Shown: positions 43,736 to 52,752, counted from the stretch's first letter. The stretch: 64,000 bases of DNA from Aneurinibacillus uraniidurans (GCF_028471905.1 NZ_CP116902.1:1958501-2022500), one strand, 5' to 3'. Translations and numbers: made by a program. Notes: generated from the letters alone by a model not told the origin.

Positions 43736-43882
43736 TTATAGTCGATTAAAATACCATAGGTCAATGCAGTACGGTAAAGATCTATGAAAATCTTTGTCCT
43801 GGCTTAATGTTGGAAACAAATTAATGATGCCAGCCCTCGCCCACTCCATATAAATATCAGGGACATATGCTGAAGTTTTCAT
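43736..43882 (-). CDS. 48-residue ORF overlapping the aminotransferase stop codon
   Basis: The aminotransferase TGA overlaps the ATG of this frame (TGATG), a classic coupling arrangement. The peptide reads MKTSAYVPDIYMEWARAGII and on, ending LPYCIDLWYFNRL. No family is recognised. It could be a small coupled gene or the preserved tail of something else; composition is ordinary, and there is no independent ribosome binding site. Confidence 0.35.
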   Translation of the reverse strand: MKTSAYVPDIYMEWARAGIINLFPTLSQDKDFHRSLPYCIDLWYFNRL

Positions 43883-45084
43883 CAAATCGGCTGCATCGCC
43901 TGCATAAACCTTCCCATCCGTTCCAGCGCCTTCTCCAAATCGACGAGCGAGGTTGCATATGAGCAGCGAATAAAGCCTTCTCCGCCTGATCCGAATACAT
44001 GTCCCGGTACGACCGCCACCTTCGCTTCCTCCAGCAGCCGAAGAGCAAACTGCTCAGATGACATTCCAGTAGAAGTAATGGAAGGAAAGGCATAGAAGGC
44101 CCCCTCAGGCTCGTGACAGGCCAACCCGATTGCATTCAAGCCGGCCACAAACAGCTTGCGGCGTTCATTGTAGCTCGCCATCATCTCGTCCTTGGCAGCC
44201 AAGCCATGACGCAATGATTCGAGCGCAGCAATCTGTGCAATGGTGGGAGCACACATCGCCGTGTACTGGTGGATTTTCAGCATGCCGGCAATCAGCTCAC
44301 GCGGACCGCACGCATAGCCTACCCGCCAGCCTGTCATCGCAAAAGCTTTGGAAAAACCGCTAATAACAATCGTACGCTCCTTCATGCCTGGCAAGGAGGC
44401 GATGCTGACATGCTTTCTCCCGTAAGTCAGCTCGGCATACACTTCATCTGAAATAACGACCAGATTATGTTTGATAATGAGCTCTACAATCGGCAGCCAA
44501 TCCTGCTCCGTCATAACTGTTCCGGTCGGATTACACGGATAATTGATCATTAAAGCCTTTGAACGGGGCGTAATTGCCGCTTGCAGTGCTTGCGGGGTCA
44601 GCTTGAACTGCTCCTCTACCGTAGCCGCCACCTCCACAATTTTACCGCCATGCAGCTGGGTAATTGGTTCGTAGGCAATATAGCTTGGCGCCGGAATCAG
44701 CACCTCGTCACCCGGATCGATCACTGCCCGCAGTGCCAGGTCGACGGCTTCACTGCTCCCCACCGTCACAATAATTTCCTGCTCGGGGTCATAGGAAAGC
44801 GCGAAGCTACCGGAAAAATAAGCAGAGATCTCCTCTCGCAGCTCCATCAAGCCGGCATTCGAAGTATATTTCGTCTGCCCTTCATGCAATGCCTGAATGC
44901 AAGCTTCACGTACCTTTTCCGGTGTAACGAAATCTGGTTCTCCGACTCCAAGGGCGATTGTATCTCCGCCTGCTGCATTTAGATCAAAAAAAGCGCGAAT
45001 TCCCGATGGTCGAATATCCCGTACACGCGAGGATAAAAACTGCCCTGTTCTCTCTTCACTAAACATATTGCACCTTTTCATCAT
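43882..45084 (-). CDS. Class I/II pyridoxal-phosphate aminotransferase
   Basis: 400 residues. Fold type I motifs are clear: LGVGEPDFVTPEKVREA, YPCNPTGTVM, VVISDEVYAELTYG and the PLP-lysine loop VISGFSKAFAMTGWRVGYA. This is the aspartate/aromatic aminotransferase subfamily that includes PatA-type enzymes. GAGGTG precedes two possible ATGs. It lies 32 bp downstream of a MocR regulator whose own C-terminal domain is an aminotransferase fold, so it is probably co-transcribed with it. Higher GC than neighbouring genes. Confidence 0.9.
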   Translation of the reverse strand: MMKRCNMFSEERTGQFLSSRVRDIRPSGIRAFFDLNAAGGDTIALGVGEPDFVTPEKVREACIQALHEGQTKYTSNAGLMELREEISAYFSGSFALSYDPEQEIIVTVGSSEAVDLALRAVIDPGDEVLIPAPSYIAYEPITQLHGGKIVEVAATVEEQFKLTPQALQAAITPRSKALMINYPCNPTGTVMTEQDWLPIVELIIKHNLVVISDEVYAELTYGRKHVSIASLPGMKERTIVISGFSKAFAMTGWRVGYACGPRELIAGMLKIHQYTAMCAPTIAQIAALESLRHGLAAKDEMMASYNERRKLFVAGLNAIGLACHEPEGAFYAFPSITSTGMSSEQFALRLLEEAKVAVVPGHVFGSGGEGFIRCSYATSLVDLEKALERMGRFMQAMQPI

Positions 45085-45116
45085 GACACCTCATTTTTCT
45101 TAAAAATCATTGATCG

Positions 45117-46598
45117 TTATGCCTTAAGAAAGCTGCGCGCCTGTTTGCCGATTATTTGAATACCCCGTTCGATATTTTCGTCCGTTACTCGTGAAAAACC
45201 AAGCCGCAATGTATTCGTCCCTTCGCCTTCTTGAATAAAAAACTTGTCTCCCGGTGTAAAAATAACGCCCTGTTCTGTGCAAGCTTCTAGCAGCTGGCGT
45301 GTATGTACGCCTGTCGGGAAGGTGAGGAACAAATGCAAGCCCCCGTCACCAGACAGCTGCGCCTCTGGAAGATGTGCTTCACAGCATGCCTTTGTCAGCT
45401 CATATTTGCGCTTATACTCTGTACGTGCTTTTTTTACATATTTATCGAAATTTCCGTTAAGCAAATATTGATATAAAATCGATTGATCGATTGTTGATGT
45501 ATGAATGGTGCGTGCCCGCTTAATGCTTTCCAGAGTGTCGATCAGTGCTCGGTCTCCAAGCACCCAGCCTACTCGCAAGCCAGGGAACAGCACCTTGGAG
45601 AAACTGCCAATATAGATGACTCCGTTCCCTTGCCCTGCTGTCGCTATTAAGGGCGCAATATGCGATCCCGAGTAGCGCAGCTCCTCATTGAATCCATCCT
45701 CGATCACCGGAATTTGATAGCGCATCATTAATTTCATAACGGCACTGCGCTTTGCCGGCGACATGACGATGCCTGTCGGATTGTGATAGGAAGGAGTCAA
45801 ATAGGCCAGATCGAAGCTATTAGTCTGCAGTACCGCCTCTAGCCGCTCCACATCAATACCGTCACGCTCCATCGGAATGCCGGTAATCTCAAACCCTTGC
45901 AGCTTCAAATTTTTGATCGCTGTATGATGGGTCGGATTTTCACAAATGGCTGCTCCGCGGCGTGCAGAAGGGCGCAATGCCGACAGCACAATGTCAAAGC
46001 CTTCTGTAAACCCGCCTGTAATCAACATATCCTTGCCGCTTATATCGACGCCCTTGTTCTCCATATAATGCATCAAGTAATCGATCAGCGGCTTGTAGCC
46101 TTTGGCATAGCCATAGTTGAGCAGCACCTGCCCCTCGATTGCCATCCGGTCCATAAAGGCTCGCCTTACATTCCCCAGATCAAATAGCTGCTCATCCGGA
46201 GCGATGCTTGTGAACGAGATGGTTCCTTTTGGAGCACGAATACCTTGCTTCATCATATCCAACTCTACAGCCGATACAGCATACTCGTTCATTCTTGTCT
46301 TCCAGTCGATCTGCCAGGCAGAGCCGTCAGCTCCTCCGTTATCTACAGCCGACTGGCCCACCATGGCGGCCACATAGCTGCCCTTGCCGGGAATCGCATA
46401 CGTAAATCCGTCATCCTCTAGGCCTTCATAGGCGGCAATGACTGTATTGCGGCTCACCTTAAGCAGACCGCTCATTTCTCGTGTGGAGGGCAGCTTCTGA
46501 TCCGTCTGAAGCGCCCCTTTTATAATTAAACGTTTGACGTATTCTTTCACTTGTATCGCAACTGGACGGTCACCGACGAGTTTGAAATCCTGGAACAT
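45117..46598 (-). CDS. MocR-family GntR regulator with aminotransferase-like domain
   Basis: 493 residues. N-terminal GntR winged helix (about 10-80: VKEYVKRLIIKGALQTDQKL, PSTREMSGLLKVSRNTVIAA), then a linker and a fold type I aminotransferase domain (LITGGFTEGFDIVLSALRP, YLTPSYHNPTGIVMS, IEDGFNEELRYSG, IYIGSFSKVLFPGLRVGWV with the PLP lysine). MocR proteins sense PLP or its adducts and control amino acid or vitamin B6 genes. The adjacent aminotransferase is a likely target. Confidence 0.9.
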   Translation of the reverse strand: MFQDFKLVGDRPVAIQVKEYVKRLIIKGALQTDQKLPSTREMSGLLKVSRNTVIAAYEGLEDDGFTYAIPGKGSYVAAMVGQSAVDNGGADGSAWQIDWKTRMNEYAVSAVELDMMKQGIRAPKGTISFTSIAPDEQLFDLGNVRRAFMDRMAIEGQVLLNYGYAKGYKPLIDYLMHYMENKGVDISGKDMLITGGFTEGFDIVLSALRPSARRGAAICENPTHHTAIKNLKLQGFEITGIPMERDGIDVERLEAVLQTNSFDLAYLTPSYHNPTGIVMSPAKRSAVMKLMMRYQIPVIEDGFNEELRYSGSHIAPLIATAGQGNGVIYIGSFSKVLFPGLRVGWVLGDRALIDTLESIKRARTIHTSTIDQSILYQYLLNGNFDKYVKKARTEYKRKYELTKACCEAHLPEAQLSGDGGLHLFLTFPTGVHTRQLLEACTEQGVIFTPGDKFFIQEGEGTNTLRLGFSRVTDENIERGIQIIGKQARSFLKA

Positions 46599-46647
46599 CC
46601 TTCATCGCCCCCCTCTATAATGATGACATAAAAGACGAGAGAAAAAA

Positions 46648-46688
46648 AAGAACCACCGCACTGGATTTTTCATCCTTAGGTGGTTCTT
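46648..46688. terminator. Hairpin between MFS and MocR genes
   Basis: AAGAACCACC (46648-46657) and GGTGGTTCTT (46679-46688) pair perfectly; the minus strand continues with T's. Terminates the DHA2 transporter transcript. Confidence 0.8.
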
Positions 46689-46742
46689 CCGCATTTACTT
46701 GGTTCAGTCTTCAGCCTACCCTGACAATGAGTTAACACTTTG

Positions 46743-48230
46743 TCAGTTCGTAGCACCCTGCTTTATTTTCAATTTCTTTTCTTGTGGAACGGACCGTTTT
46801 ATAAATAATGAAACGATCCATGCGATGGCTACTAGTCCGAATGCAAGTAAGAACGCGCTTTTCATTCCAGCAATCATCGCTAGGATTTGTAATGTAGACT
46901 CATCTTCCTTGATCACCGTTTTTTCCATAAAACGAGTAGAACTATTGGTCATGATTGATACAAGTAATGCTGTCCCGACAGCACCAGCCACCTGCTGGAG
47001 AGTACTGATAATAGCCGTACCGTGCGGATATAATGGAGGTGGCAATTCGTTCAAAGCGTTGGTCATGATCGGCATCATGACCATTGAAATCCCCAACATT
47101 AATAGCGTATTGAAAATCATAATCGTGCTGTAGGATGTTGACAATGTGATAAAGGCAAATTGCCACAGCGTATTTGCGATCAATCCCAATCCGATAAGCG
47201 CAAGCCACTTGGCACCAAATTTATCAAATAATCGGCCTGTAATTGGTGACATGATCCCCATGACAATACCACCTGGCAACATGATCAAACCTGCCTTCAA
47301 CGGACTGTAACCTAACGCATTCTGGAGAAAAATCGGCAACAACATCATCGCTGAAAACATCGCCATCATGACAATCATCATAATCAGCGTCGACATCCTA
47401 AAAATGTTGTATTTAAATGTTCTTAAATCTAGCAACGGTTGTGAAATCGTCAATTGCCTCCAAGTAAACAGGGCTAAAGAAACAACGCCGATTGCAATTG
47501 GAACTAGGACTTCATTGCTCGACCAACCCCCATGTCCTGCACCAGAACTGCTGAATCCATACACAATCCCTCCAAAGCCTAAGGTTGAAAGTAGAAGCGA
47601 TATCGGATCAATCTTCGGGTTAGTCGTCTCCGTCACGTTTTTGAGCATCACATATGCCAATATAATAACAAACAGTGCGATCGGCAGAACGCCGTAAAAG
47701 AGAACCCTCCAACTGAAATGCTCTACAATGATCCCTGATAGAGTGGGGCCAATCGCTGGAGCGAAAGTAATAACAATTCCAATTGTCCCCATTGCCGAAC
47801 CCCTTTTTTCAATAGGAACGATGGAGAATACCACATTAGTTAATAAAGGAAAGAGCAACCCAGTACCCGCCGCTTGAAGCAGCCTTCCGATCAAAAGTAC
47901 TTCGATCCCTGGTGCGATAGCCGCTACAAATGTCCCCACCATAAACGAGCCCATAGCTCCAAGGAACAAGCCTCTTGTCGTGAACCGCTGAATTAAATAA
48001 GCGGTGACCGGTATAAGCACACCAATAACTAGTAGATATCCAGTTGTCAACCATTGCGCGGTACTCGGCGCGATTCTGAAGTCATTCATAATTTTCGGCA
48101 ATGCTACGTTAAGTAGTGTTTCATTCAAAATGGCTACAAACACACCTAGAATCATAATCATGACCAACAAAAAGTTGCCTCTGCTCCCGAATGTCCCTCC
48201 GTTTTGAGTTGTTTCATTTTGAACTTTCAA
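46743..48230 (-). CDS. DHA2-family (EmrB/QacA/LmrB) MFS exporter
   Basis: 495 residues from a TTG at 48230, chosen because GAAAGGAG lies about 6 bases upstream. About 14 transmembrane segments, with FVAILNETLLNVALPKIMND, TGYLLVIGVLIPVTAYLI and GIVITFAPAIGPTLSG. It resembles LmrB/MdtA-type drug exporters and the pump at 9194-10786. The open frame continues upstream into a TnpB remnant, so its ribosome binding site lies right at the edge of an old IS200/IS605 element. Confidence 0.88.
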   Translation of the reverse strand: MKVQNETTQNGGTFGSRGNFLLVMIMILGVFVAILNETLLNVALPKIMNDFRIAPSTAQWLTTGYLLVIGVLIPVTAYLIQRFTTRGLFLGAMGSFMVGTFVAAIAPGIEVLLIGRLLQAAGTGLLFPLLTNVVFSIVPIEKRGSAMGTIGIVITFAPAIGPTLSGIIVEHFSWRVLFYGVLPIALFVIILAYVMLKNVTETTNPKIDPISLLLSTLGFGGIVYGFSSSGAGHGGWSSNEVLVPIAIGVVSLALFTWRQLTISQPLLDLRTFKYNIFRMSTLIMMIVMMAMFSAMMLLPIFLQNALGYSPLKAGLIMLPGGIVMGIMSPITGRLFDKFGAKWLALIGLGLIANTLWQFAFITLSTSYSTIMIFNTLLMLGISMVMMPIMTNALNELPPPLYPHGTAIISTLQQVAGAVGTALLVSIMTNSSTRFMEKTVIKEDESTLQILAMIAGMKSAFLLAFGLVAIAWIVSLFIKRSVPQEKKLKIKQGATN

Positions 48231-48257
48231 ATTCTTTCTCCTTTCGACTTGCAAAAT

Positions 48258-48512
48258 ACCTAAGTGAACTAATAAGCGTGATCCTTCACGTTTGATATTG
48301 ATAGAAGCATTCCAGTCCCTGTCTGCTACAAAACCACAATCACAGTGGAATGTACGCTCAGAAAGAGATAGAGACTCCTTTACTTGATCGCAGTATGAAC
48401 AAGTTTTGGATGATGGAAACCACTTGTCTATTTTGATAAGCTTCTTCCCTTGCTCCTCTAACTTGTACTCAAGAACGGAACTTATAGGCGTTGTTTGCCA
48501 TATCGAACCACC
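48258..48512 (-). pseudogene. C-terminal remnant of TnpB (IS200/IS605 RNA-guided nuclease)
   Basis: The minus strand reads LEYKLEEQGKKLIKIDKWFP, then SSKTCSYCDQVKESL, FHCDCGFVADRDWNASINI. This is the C-terminal zinc ribbon (CxxC...CxC) and the third RuvC motif (DRDxNA) of TnpB. The N-terminal ~300 residues are absent and no start remains. It runs in frame into the beginning of the DHA2 gene. Confidence 0.85.
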
Positions 48513-48575
48513 TCACTCCTACAAAGAACATTTGTTCTATTATATCATGATTGCGACACCTTTGGCTTACGCCAA

Positions 48576-48645
48576 CCGAAATTCATCTCCCGCTTTCACT
48601 GGTGCTATTGCACCTTCACGTTTAGAAGTGGTAGATGAATTTCGG
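48576..48645. repeat. Nested hairpins, probable IS200/IS605 end
   Basis: CCGAAATTCATCT (48576-48588) and AGATGAATTTCGG (48633-48645) pair perfectly. Inside them GGTGC/GCACC (48601-48614) forms a smaller hairpin, and just before them GGC-TTAC-GCC another. Such subterminal hairpins mark IS200/IS605 ends or guide-RNA segments and fit the tnpB remnant next door. Confidence 0.65.
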
Positions 48646-48673
48646 AAGGAAGTTAAAAAAATAAAAATAGGGG

Positions 48674-48703
48674 TTGACTGAAAAGGATTTTTTGATTTAT
48701 AAT
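48674..48703 (+). promoter_or_regulatory. Strong sigma-A-type promoter without a gene
   Basis: TTGACT (48674-48679) and TATAAT (48698-48703), spacer 18 bp. It reads into a 200-bp stretch ending in a strong terminator at 48858-48902 and containing no credible ORF. Confidence 0.6.
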
Positions 48704-48709
48704 TAAAAT

Positions 48710-48902
48710 GGATATATTTTATACAAAAATACATTGGTGGTGTATCTATATAAATTTACCACAGTTTATCCTTTTTATCAATGTATTTACACGACCATCG
48801 CTATGATGGATCATAATTGTTGCAAATTTAAAGGAAGAAGGAAATTCCAATATTAAAAAGCCCAATTTCTTAGCATTACTCTTAAGAAATTGGGCTTTTT
48901 CC
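48710..48902 (+). ncRNA. Candidate small RNA between promoter and terminator
   Basis: The unit begins about 7 bp after the TATAAT and ends at a perfect 15-bp terminator hairpin, AAGCCCAATTTCTTA (48858-48872) / TAAGAAATTGGGCTT (48883-48897), followed by T's. About 190 nt, no ORF with a ribosome binding site. GGTGTATC and GATTTACC-like segments near 48736-48762 may pair. It may be a real small RNA or the shell of a deleted gene, given the IS debris beside it. Confidence 0.4.
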
Positions 48903-48992
48903 GTTACTCCATTAATTAGCTTTAGAAACGCTTTAAAAACAATCATATTTCGTAAATTTCATTATTGTGAAAGACTACAGTTATCTTCACTT

Positions 48993-49098
48993 ATGTTCGC
49001 TTTTCTATAAAAATGATCTGTATCCGGTCGGTGAACACTTCGCATTTTTGCGGGATTTTAACGAATGTTATGCATATATGTTTGTTAATTCGTTCGTA
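48993..49098. repeat. Third copy (106 bp) of the Rpn-associated repeat
   Basis: ATGTTCGCTTTTCTATAAAA to TTAATTCGTTCGTA matches the first ~106 bp of the repeats at 33499 and 36928, but no rpn sequence follows. It marks the site of a former element or a spread of the flank itself. Confidence 0.75.
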
Positions 49099-49146
49099 TA
49101 TTGTTAAAAGGTAATCTTTCGCATTCAAGCTAGTCCCTTTATTATC

Positions 49147-50148
49147 TTAGGCTTTTATACCGCTGGCTGTTTCTTCGCGTTTCGGAATCCCATTGCGTCC
49201 TGGAAAATCCGGAGCCAGTTCTCGAGCATTGGGCATCTTGAGCCACAATCTTAGCAAATGACGTCTTAGCTCCGGTTCTTCATAATCTTCAAATTGAGTA
49301 CGGGAATGCCAAACCGTATAATTATTAGCGAATTGGATATCGCCTGGTTCAAGCATCACATCTAGACGATTATCCTCATCATGAAGAATGGAATCAACGA
49401 TGTCAAAAGCTTCTATTTCCACCTTGGACAACGGGGTCCCCGCTGTCTCATGTGCCAATTCGACATAACGTCGCATATATCGAGAACTTAATTTACCAGC
49501 GTGATAACTAAAGGTCGGGGTAAAGTCTGGCCCGCCATCACCAAGATTATCCATCAGGGCTGGGCGGTAGAGAATTCCAAGATACTCTGGATATTTTTCC
49601 AAAATTTCATTATAAAGAGTCATAGCACTTGCCAGGCTACTTAAACCACCTGATTTTGCTTTACGAAGAGACAGTAATCCGACCACATCAGATAAATCGG
49701 TGTGATAGGGAAGGTACTCATTCGTTTCGTAAACACGGACAGTTTTCGTATCCTTCGCCCCTATGTTCTTCACATGTCCTAAAAGGTCTCCTTTTGCGTT
49801 TTGCGTGACCGGAATGCCGATGTGAAGCCCAAGACCATAGTAAATGATGCTTACTTGTTCATCCGTATATCGTTCGATCGGCAATCCACGAAGTAATAGA
49901 AACCCCCTCCCATTCTCTAATTCATCAACAAAGTAAGCAATTTCATCAGTAAGGTCAGGAATTGAAAAGTCCTCCTTGGTAAAATCTGGTGCCCGTAACC
50001 CCTTTTGTTGTACATGATGTAAAGCATTTTCAAGAGATGCAATCGCTTCTTTAGACCAATAATAAATCCAGGAACCATCCTGTAGTAGTTCTTTTCCTTT
50101 CCACGTTGCTGATCCTTGAATTTTTTCCTTTAAAATAATTCCCATCAT
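49147..50148 (-). CDS. TauD/TfdA-family Fe(II)/2-oxoglutarate dioxygenase
   Basis: 333 residues. The facial triad is visible: LPYHTDLSDVVGLL (His-x-Asp) and the distal His in NNYTVWHSRTQFED, with the 2-oxoglutarate-binding Arg in LRRHLLRLWLK. GRGFLLLRGLPIERYTDEQV is also typical. It should hydroxylate a small substrate such as a sulfonate, amino acid or carnitine precursor. GGGAGG lies before two adjacent ATGs. It stands upstream of no operon partner; the amidase gene lies further upstream on the same strand. Confidence 0.88.
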   Translation of the reverse strand: MMGIILKEKIQGSATWKGKELLQDGSWIYYWSKEAIASLENALHHVQQKGLRAPDFTKEDFSIPDLTDEIAYFVDELENGRGFLLLRGLPIERYTDEQVSIIYYGLGLHIGIPVTQNAKGDLLGHVKNIGAKDTKTVRVYETNEYLPYHTDLSDVVGLLSLRKAKSGGLSSLASAMTLYNEILEKYPEYLGILYRPALMDNLGDGGPDFTPTFSYHAGKLSSRYMRRYVELAHETAGTPLSKVEIEAFDIVDSILHDEDNRLDVMLEPGDIQFANNYTVWHSRTQFEDYEEPELRRHLLRLWLKMPNARELAPDFPGRNGIPKREETASGIKA

Positions 50149-50619
50149 CTAGTCCTCCCTTAATCGAATTAATCTATCAACCTATCAATCTAGAAAATCA
50201 GGCTGTTCTTTTTTTATACGTTCCCATAGGGGTTGAAACTGAAACGAAACCAACCGATTTCACTGTTCCCCATTTGCTCGCTTGTTAGCCGGGCAGAATC
50301 TATAACCAGAAAGACGTAGCTAATCGTTCTTTTCGGTGTTGACGTTCTTTTTCAACCGAATAAAATTTAGATTGTTTAGACAATTTTAATTCTGCCTTCA
50401 TACTCGAAATAATCGAGGTTAAAATATCATATTTAGAAAATAACACCTATTTAGATAAATTGCAAATTATTAACAGTAAACATTTTTAATCTTCTTTCAT
50501 ATATACCAGGTCAGCTCTCTATCCGCAAAGTCCTGCAGAATGTATGACGAGGAACTGCTGGTCGGCAAGCTCCTCGTCATACATTTCTTATTAGCTAAAC
50601 ACTTTTAGCGTCTTTTATT
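50149..50619. other. Intergenic region with a long perfect inverted repeat
   Basis: About 470 bp, AT-rich in the middle. At 50539-50553 and 50571-50585, AATGTATGACGAGGA and TCCTCGTCATACATT form a perfect 15-bp stem around 17 bases. No T-run follows on either strand, so it is not a standard terminator. It lies about 35 bp beyond the amidase stop. No gene seen. Confidence 0.6.
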
Positions 50620-52149
50620 TTATTTGAACAAAAAAGAGCATTTTTTTGGAGGATAGTCGCTTCTTTCTCTTGAGCTTTCTTCTAATTGAGCCATAATGGA
50701 TAAAACAATGTTTTCTTGATGAGGTATCGACACAATTTGCACCGCGACAGGAAGACCTAGCGAGCCTTTTTCCGCATCCATCGCCGCCTTTTGAACGATG
50801 TCATTTTTGTTTCGTTCAAGAACTTCTTCCCCACTTTTAACAAAACTGTACGAAAAAGCGCCTGAAGGAAAACCTAAATAATTGATGAGAGAATTGTACG
50901 CTCCCTCGTACGAAAGATTTTTAGAACCATTATGAAATAACGCAGGCGTTGGAAAAACAGGACAAATAACGGCATCCAAACCTTTTTCCCGCATGTCGTT
51001 TAAAACCAAGTCCCGATATTGCTCTCGATTTAATAAAAGCTTCTGATATTCTTCTTCTGTTTTGGCACCCGTAAATGGAAGGACAACCGATCCGATCGTT
51101 TGTTGTCTTAATAATGTAAGAACGGAGACCACCAGTTTTCTCTTAACCTTTCCCAACCTTTGAGCACTGAGTAATTTTTGTATTGGATATTCCTGTTTTG
51201 ATACTCCGATCGTTTCCTCGATGCCCTTACCTCCGTCTGCACAGATCATCCCGTAAAAATTTTGCATGCTTTCTTTAATTAGCGGAAATTCATAAGCAAC
51301 CAATTTTGCGCCACGCTCTGATAATACTCCAGCAGCTTCTTCTATCGCTCTTGTGATAGAACGCGAGGGACAAAGGATGTGATCAGTTGTCCAAACGCCG
51401 ATTTTCAAACCTTCGATAGTTTGAAGGCTCATTTCTTTGCCCGCTAAAACCTCGAATGCCAATTTTAAATCGTCTACAGTTCTGGCTATAGGTCCAATTG
51501 AAGACATCGCCCCTGCTTCTCTTCTAATATGGGTGATACGTTTCGGCGGGTGCTGCGGTACTACTCCTGGAGTAGGCTTTAGTCCATGGACTCCGCAAAA
51601 ATGGGCTGGCGTTCGAATACTTCCACCAATGTCCGTACCTATGCCAAGCGCCGAAAACATAGAAGCGACAGCAGCCCCTTCTCCTCCAGAACTTCCTCCA
51701 GGTGTTCGTTGAAGATTCCATGGATTATTTGTTCTCCCGTATACCGGATTAAAGGTTTCACACCCCATTAATAGCTGCATGGCGTTGGTCTTAGCGAGAA
51801 TGATAGCACCAGCATTTTTTAATCTTTCTACAGAAGGATCATCTTCTTTAAGCAAATCATCCTTACCTTCTATCCCCCAAGTAGACGGTGTTCCCGCCAC
51901 ATGAATGCTTTCTTTCACTGTGACAGGAACGCCGTGAAGCGATCCTAAAAATTCTCCTCTTGCCGCCATCTCGTCACGTTTCTTTGCTTCAACGCGCGCT
52001 TTTTCGAACAGCGGAACCGCGATAGCATTGATATCCTTATTCTTACTTTCAATTCTTTCAATAAATGAATTGACCACTTCCAATGAAGTAAATTCTCCAT
52101 TTCGAATACCCTTTGCAAGTTCAATTGCCGACAATGTGTATAATTTCAT
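50620..52149 (-). CDS. Amidase signature-family hydrolase
   Basis: 509 residues from the ATG at 52149; an ATG at 52203 would add 18 residues without a site. The Ser-Ser-Lys triad is present: catalytic Lys in VPVTVKESIHV, Ser in PGGSSGGEGAAVAS, and nucleophile Ser in GTDIGGSIRTPAHFCG. The family hydrolyses amides to acids and includes GatA-like and fatty-acid-amide hydrolase-like enzymes. No GatC or GatB is nearby, so a metabolic amidase is more likely. Substrate unknown. Confidence 0.9.
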   Translation of the reverse strand: MKLYTLSAIELAKGIRNGEFTSLEVVNSFIERIESKNKDINAIAVPLFEKARVEAKKRDEMAARGEFLGSLHGVPVTVKESIHVAGTPSTWGIEGKDDLLKEDDPSVERLKNAGAIILAKTNAMQLLMGCETFNPVYGRTNNPWNLQRTPGGSSGGEGAAVASMFSALGIGTDIGGSIRTPAHFCGVHGLKPTPGVVPQHPPKRITHIRREAGAMSSIGPIARTVDDLKLAFEVLAGKEMSLQTIEGLKIGVWTTDHILCPSRSITRAIEEAAGVLSERGAKLVAYEFPLIKESMQNFYGMICADGGKGIEETIGVSKQEYPIQKLLSAQRLGKVKRKLVVSVLTLLRQQTIGSVVLPFTGAKTEEEYQKLLLNREQYRDLVLNDMREKGLDAVICPVFPTPALFHNGSKNLSYEGAYNSLINYLGFPSGAFSYSFVKSGEEVLERNKNDIVQKAAMDAEKGSLGLPVAVQIVSIPHQENIVLSIMAQLEESSRERSDYPPKKCSFLFK

Positions 52150-52752
52150 TTTCTTACCCCGCTTATAGTCATCTCCAATACAAGATTCATTGTAACTCAG
52201 CAAAATCCCTGCAATTATTAAAGTTAATTAGCGTGCCCCCTTTAATGTCAATCAAGGAAATGTGACGCTTTTGCACGCAAAAAACACACTATCCAGGTTT
52301 AGAAATAGTGTGTGGTTATGTGTCCTTTTTTGATGGTTTGATGAGCGGAATCTCTAGCAAAAAGGTATTTGTGGCAAACAGCTTTTTTCATAAAAAGATA
52401 GATTATGCAAATAGATTTTCCGAGTTGACCATTTTTGATATGTTTTCATTACTGTATTCCAAAATACTGTTTAGCTGTCCTATGTAATCAAATGCATTAA
52501 TTTCTCACATATTATTAATTTATACTGAAATCAACAAGAAAAAGGCCATTGATTCGTTTGGAATCTAACAAGAAAGCTGCCTCATTTTACCGAGGCAGCT
52601 TTCTTAATCAATCCTTTTTGAAAGAGTTTAATCGCTAATTGTGGATACGTTTCGGTTAAAGTAATTGAGAGTTTTGCCAAGACTCGATACGGCTGCATTG
52701 ACTGCGCCGAGTGCCGATGAACCAATCGTCGCTTTTTAATAGTGTCATACTA
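52150..52752. other. Intergenic region with terminator copy and SDR gene fragment
   Basis: About 600 bp. A weak ACACACTAT/ATAGTGTGT hairpin lies at 52284-52313. AAGAAAGCTGCCTC (52570-52583) and GAGGCAGCTTTCTT (52592-52605) form a perfect terminator nearly identical to the one at 55804-55843. Positions 52667-52735 are a near-identical copy of 56087-56155, internal to the SDR gene. Together these are a decayed duplicate of the SDR 3' region. Confidence 0.75.
52667..52735 (-). pseudogene. 69-bp fragment of a short-chain dehydrogenase gene
   Basis: Matches 56087-56155 at all but a few positions (TGCCAAGACTCGATACGGCT and on), the segment encoding the region around the catalytic tyrosine helix of the SDR. 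Nothing else of the gene remains apart from the displaced terminator. Confidence 0.75.

Noticed and set aside
48746-48946. 66-codon minus-strand frame
   Set aside because: It runs through the terminator stem and has no start site; the promoter-terminator unit on the plus strand explains the region better.
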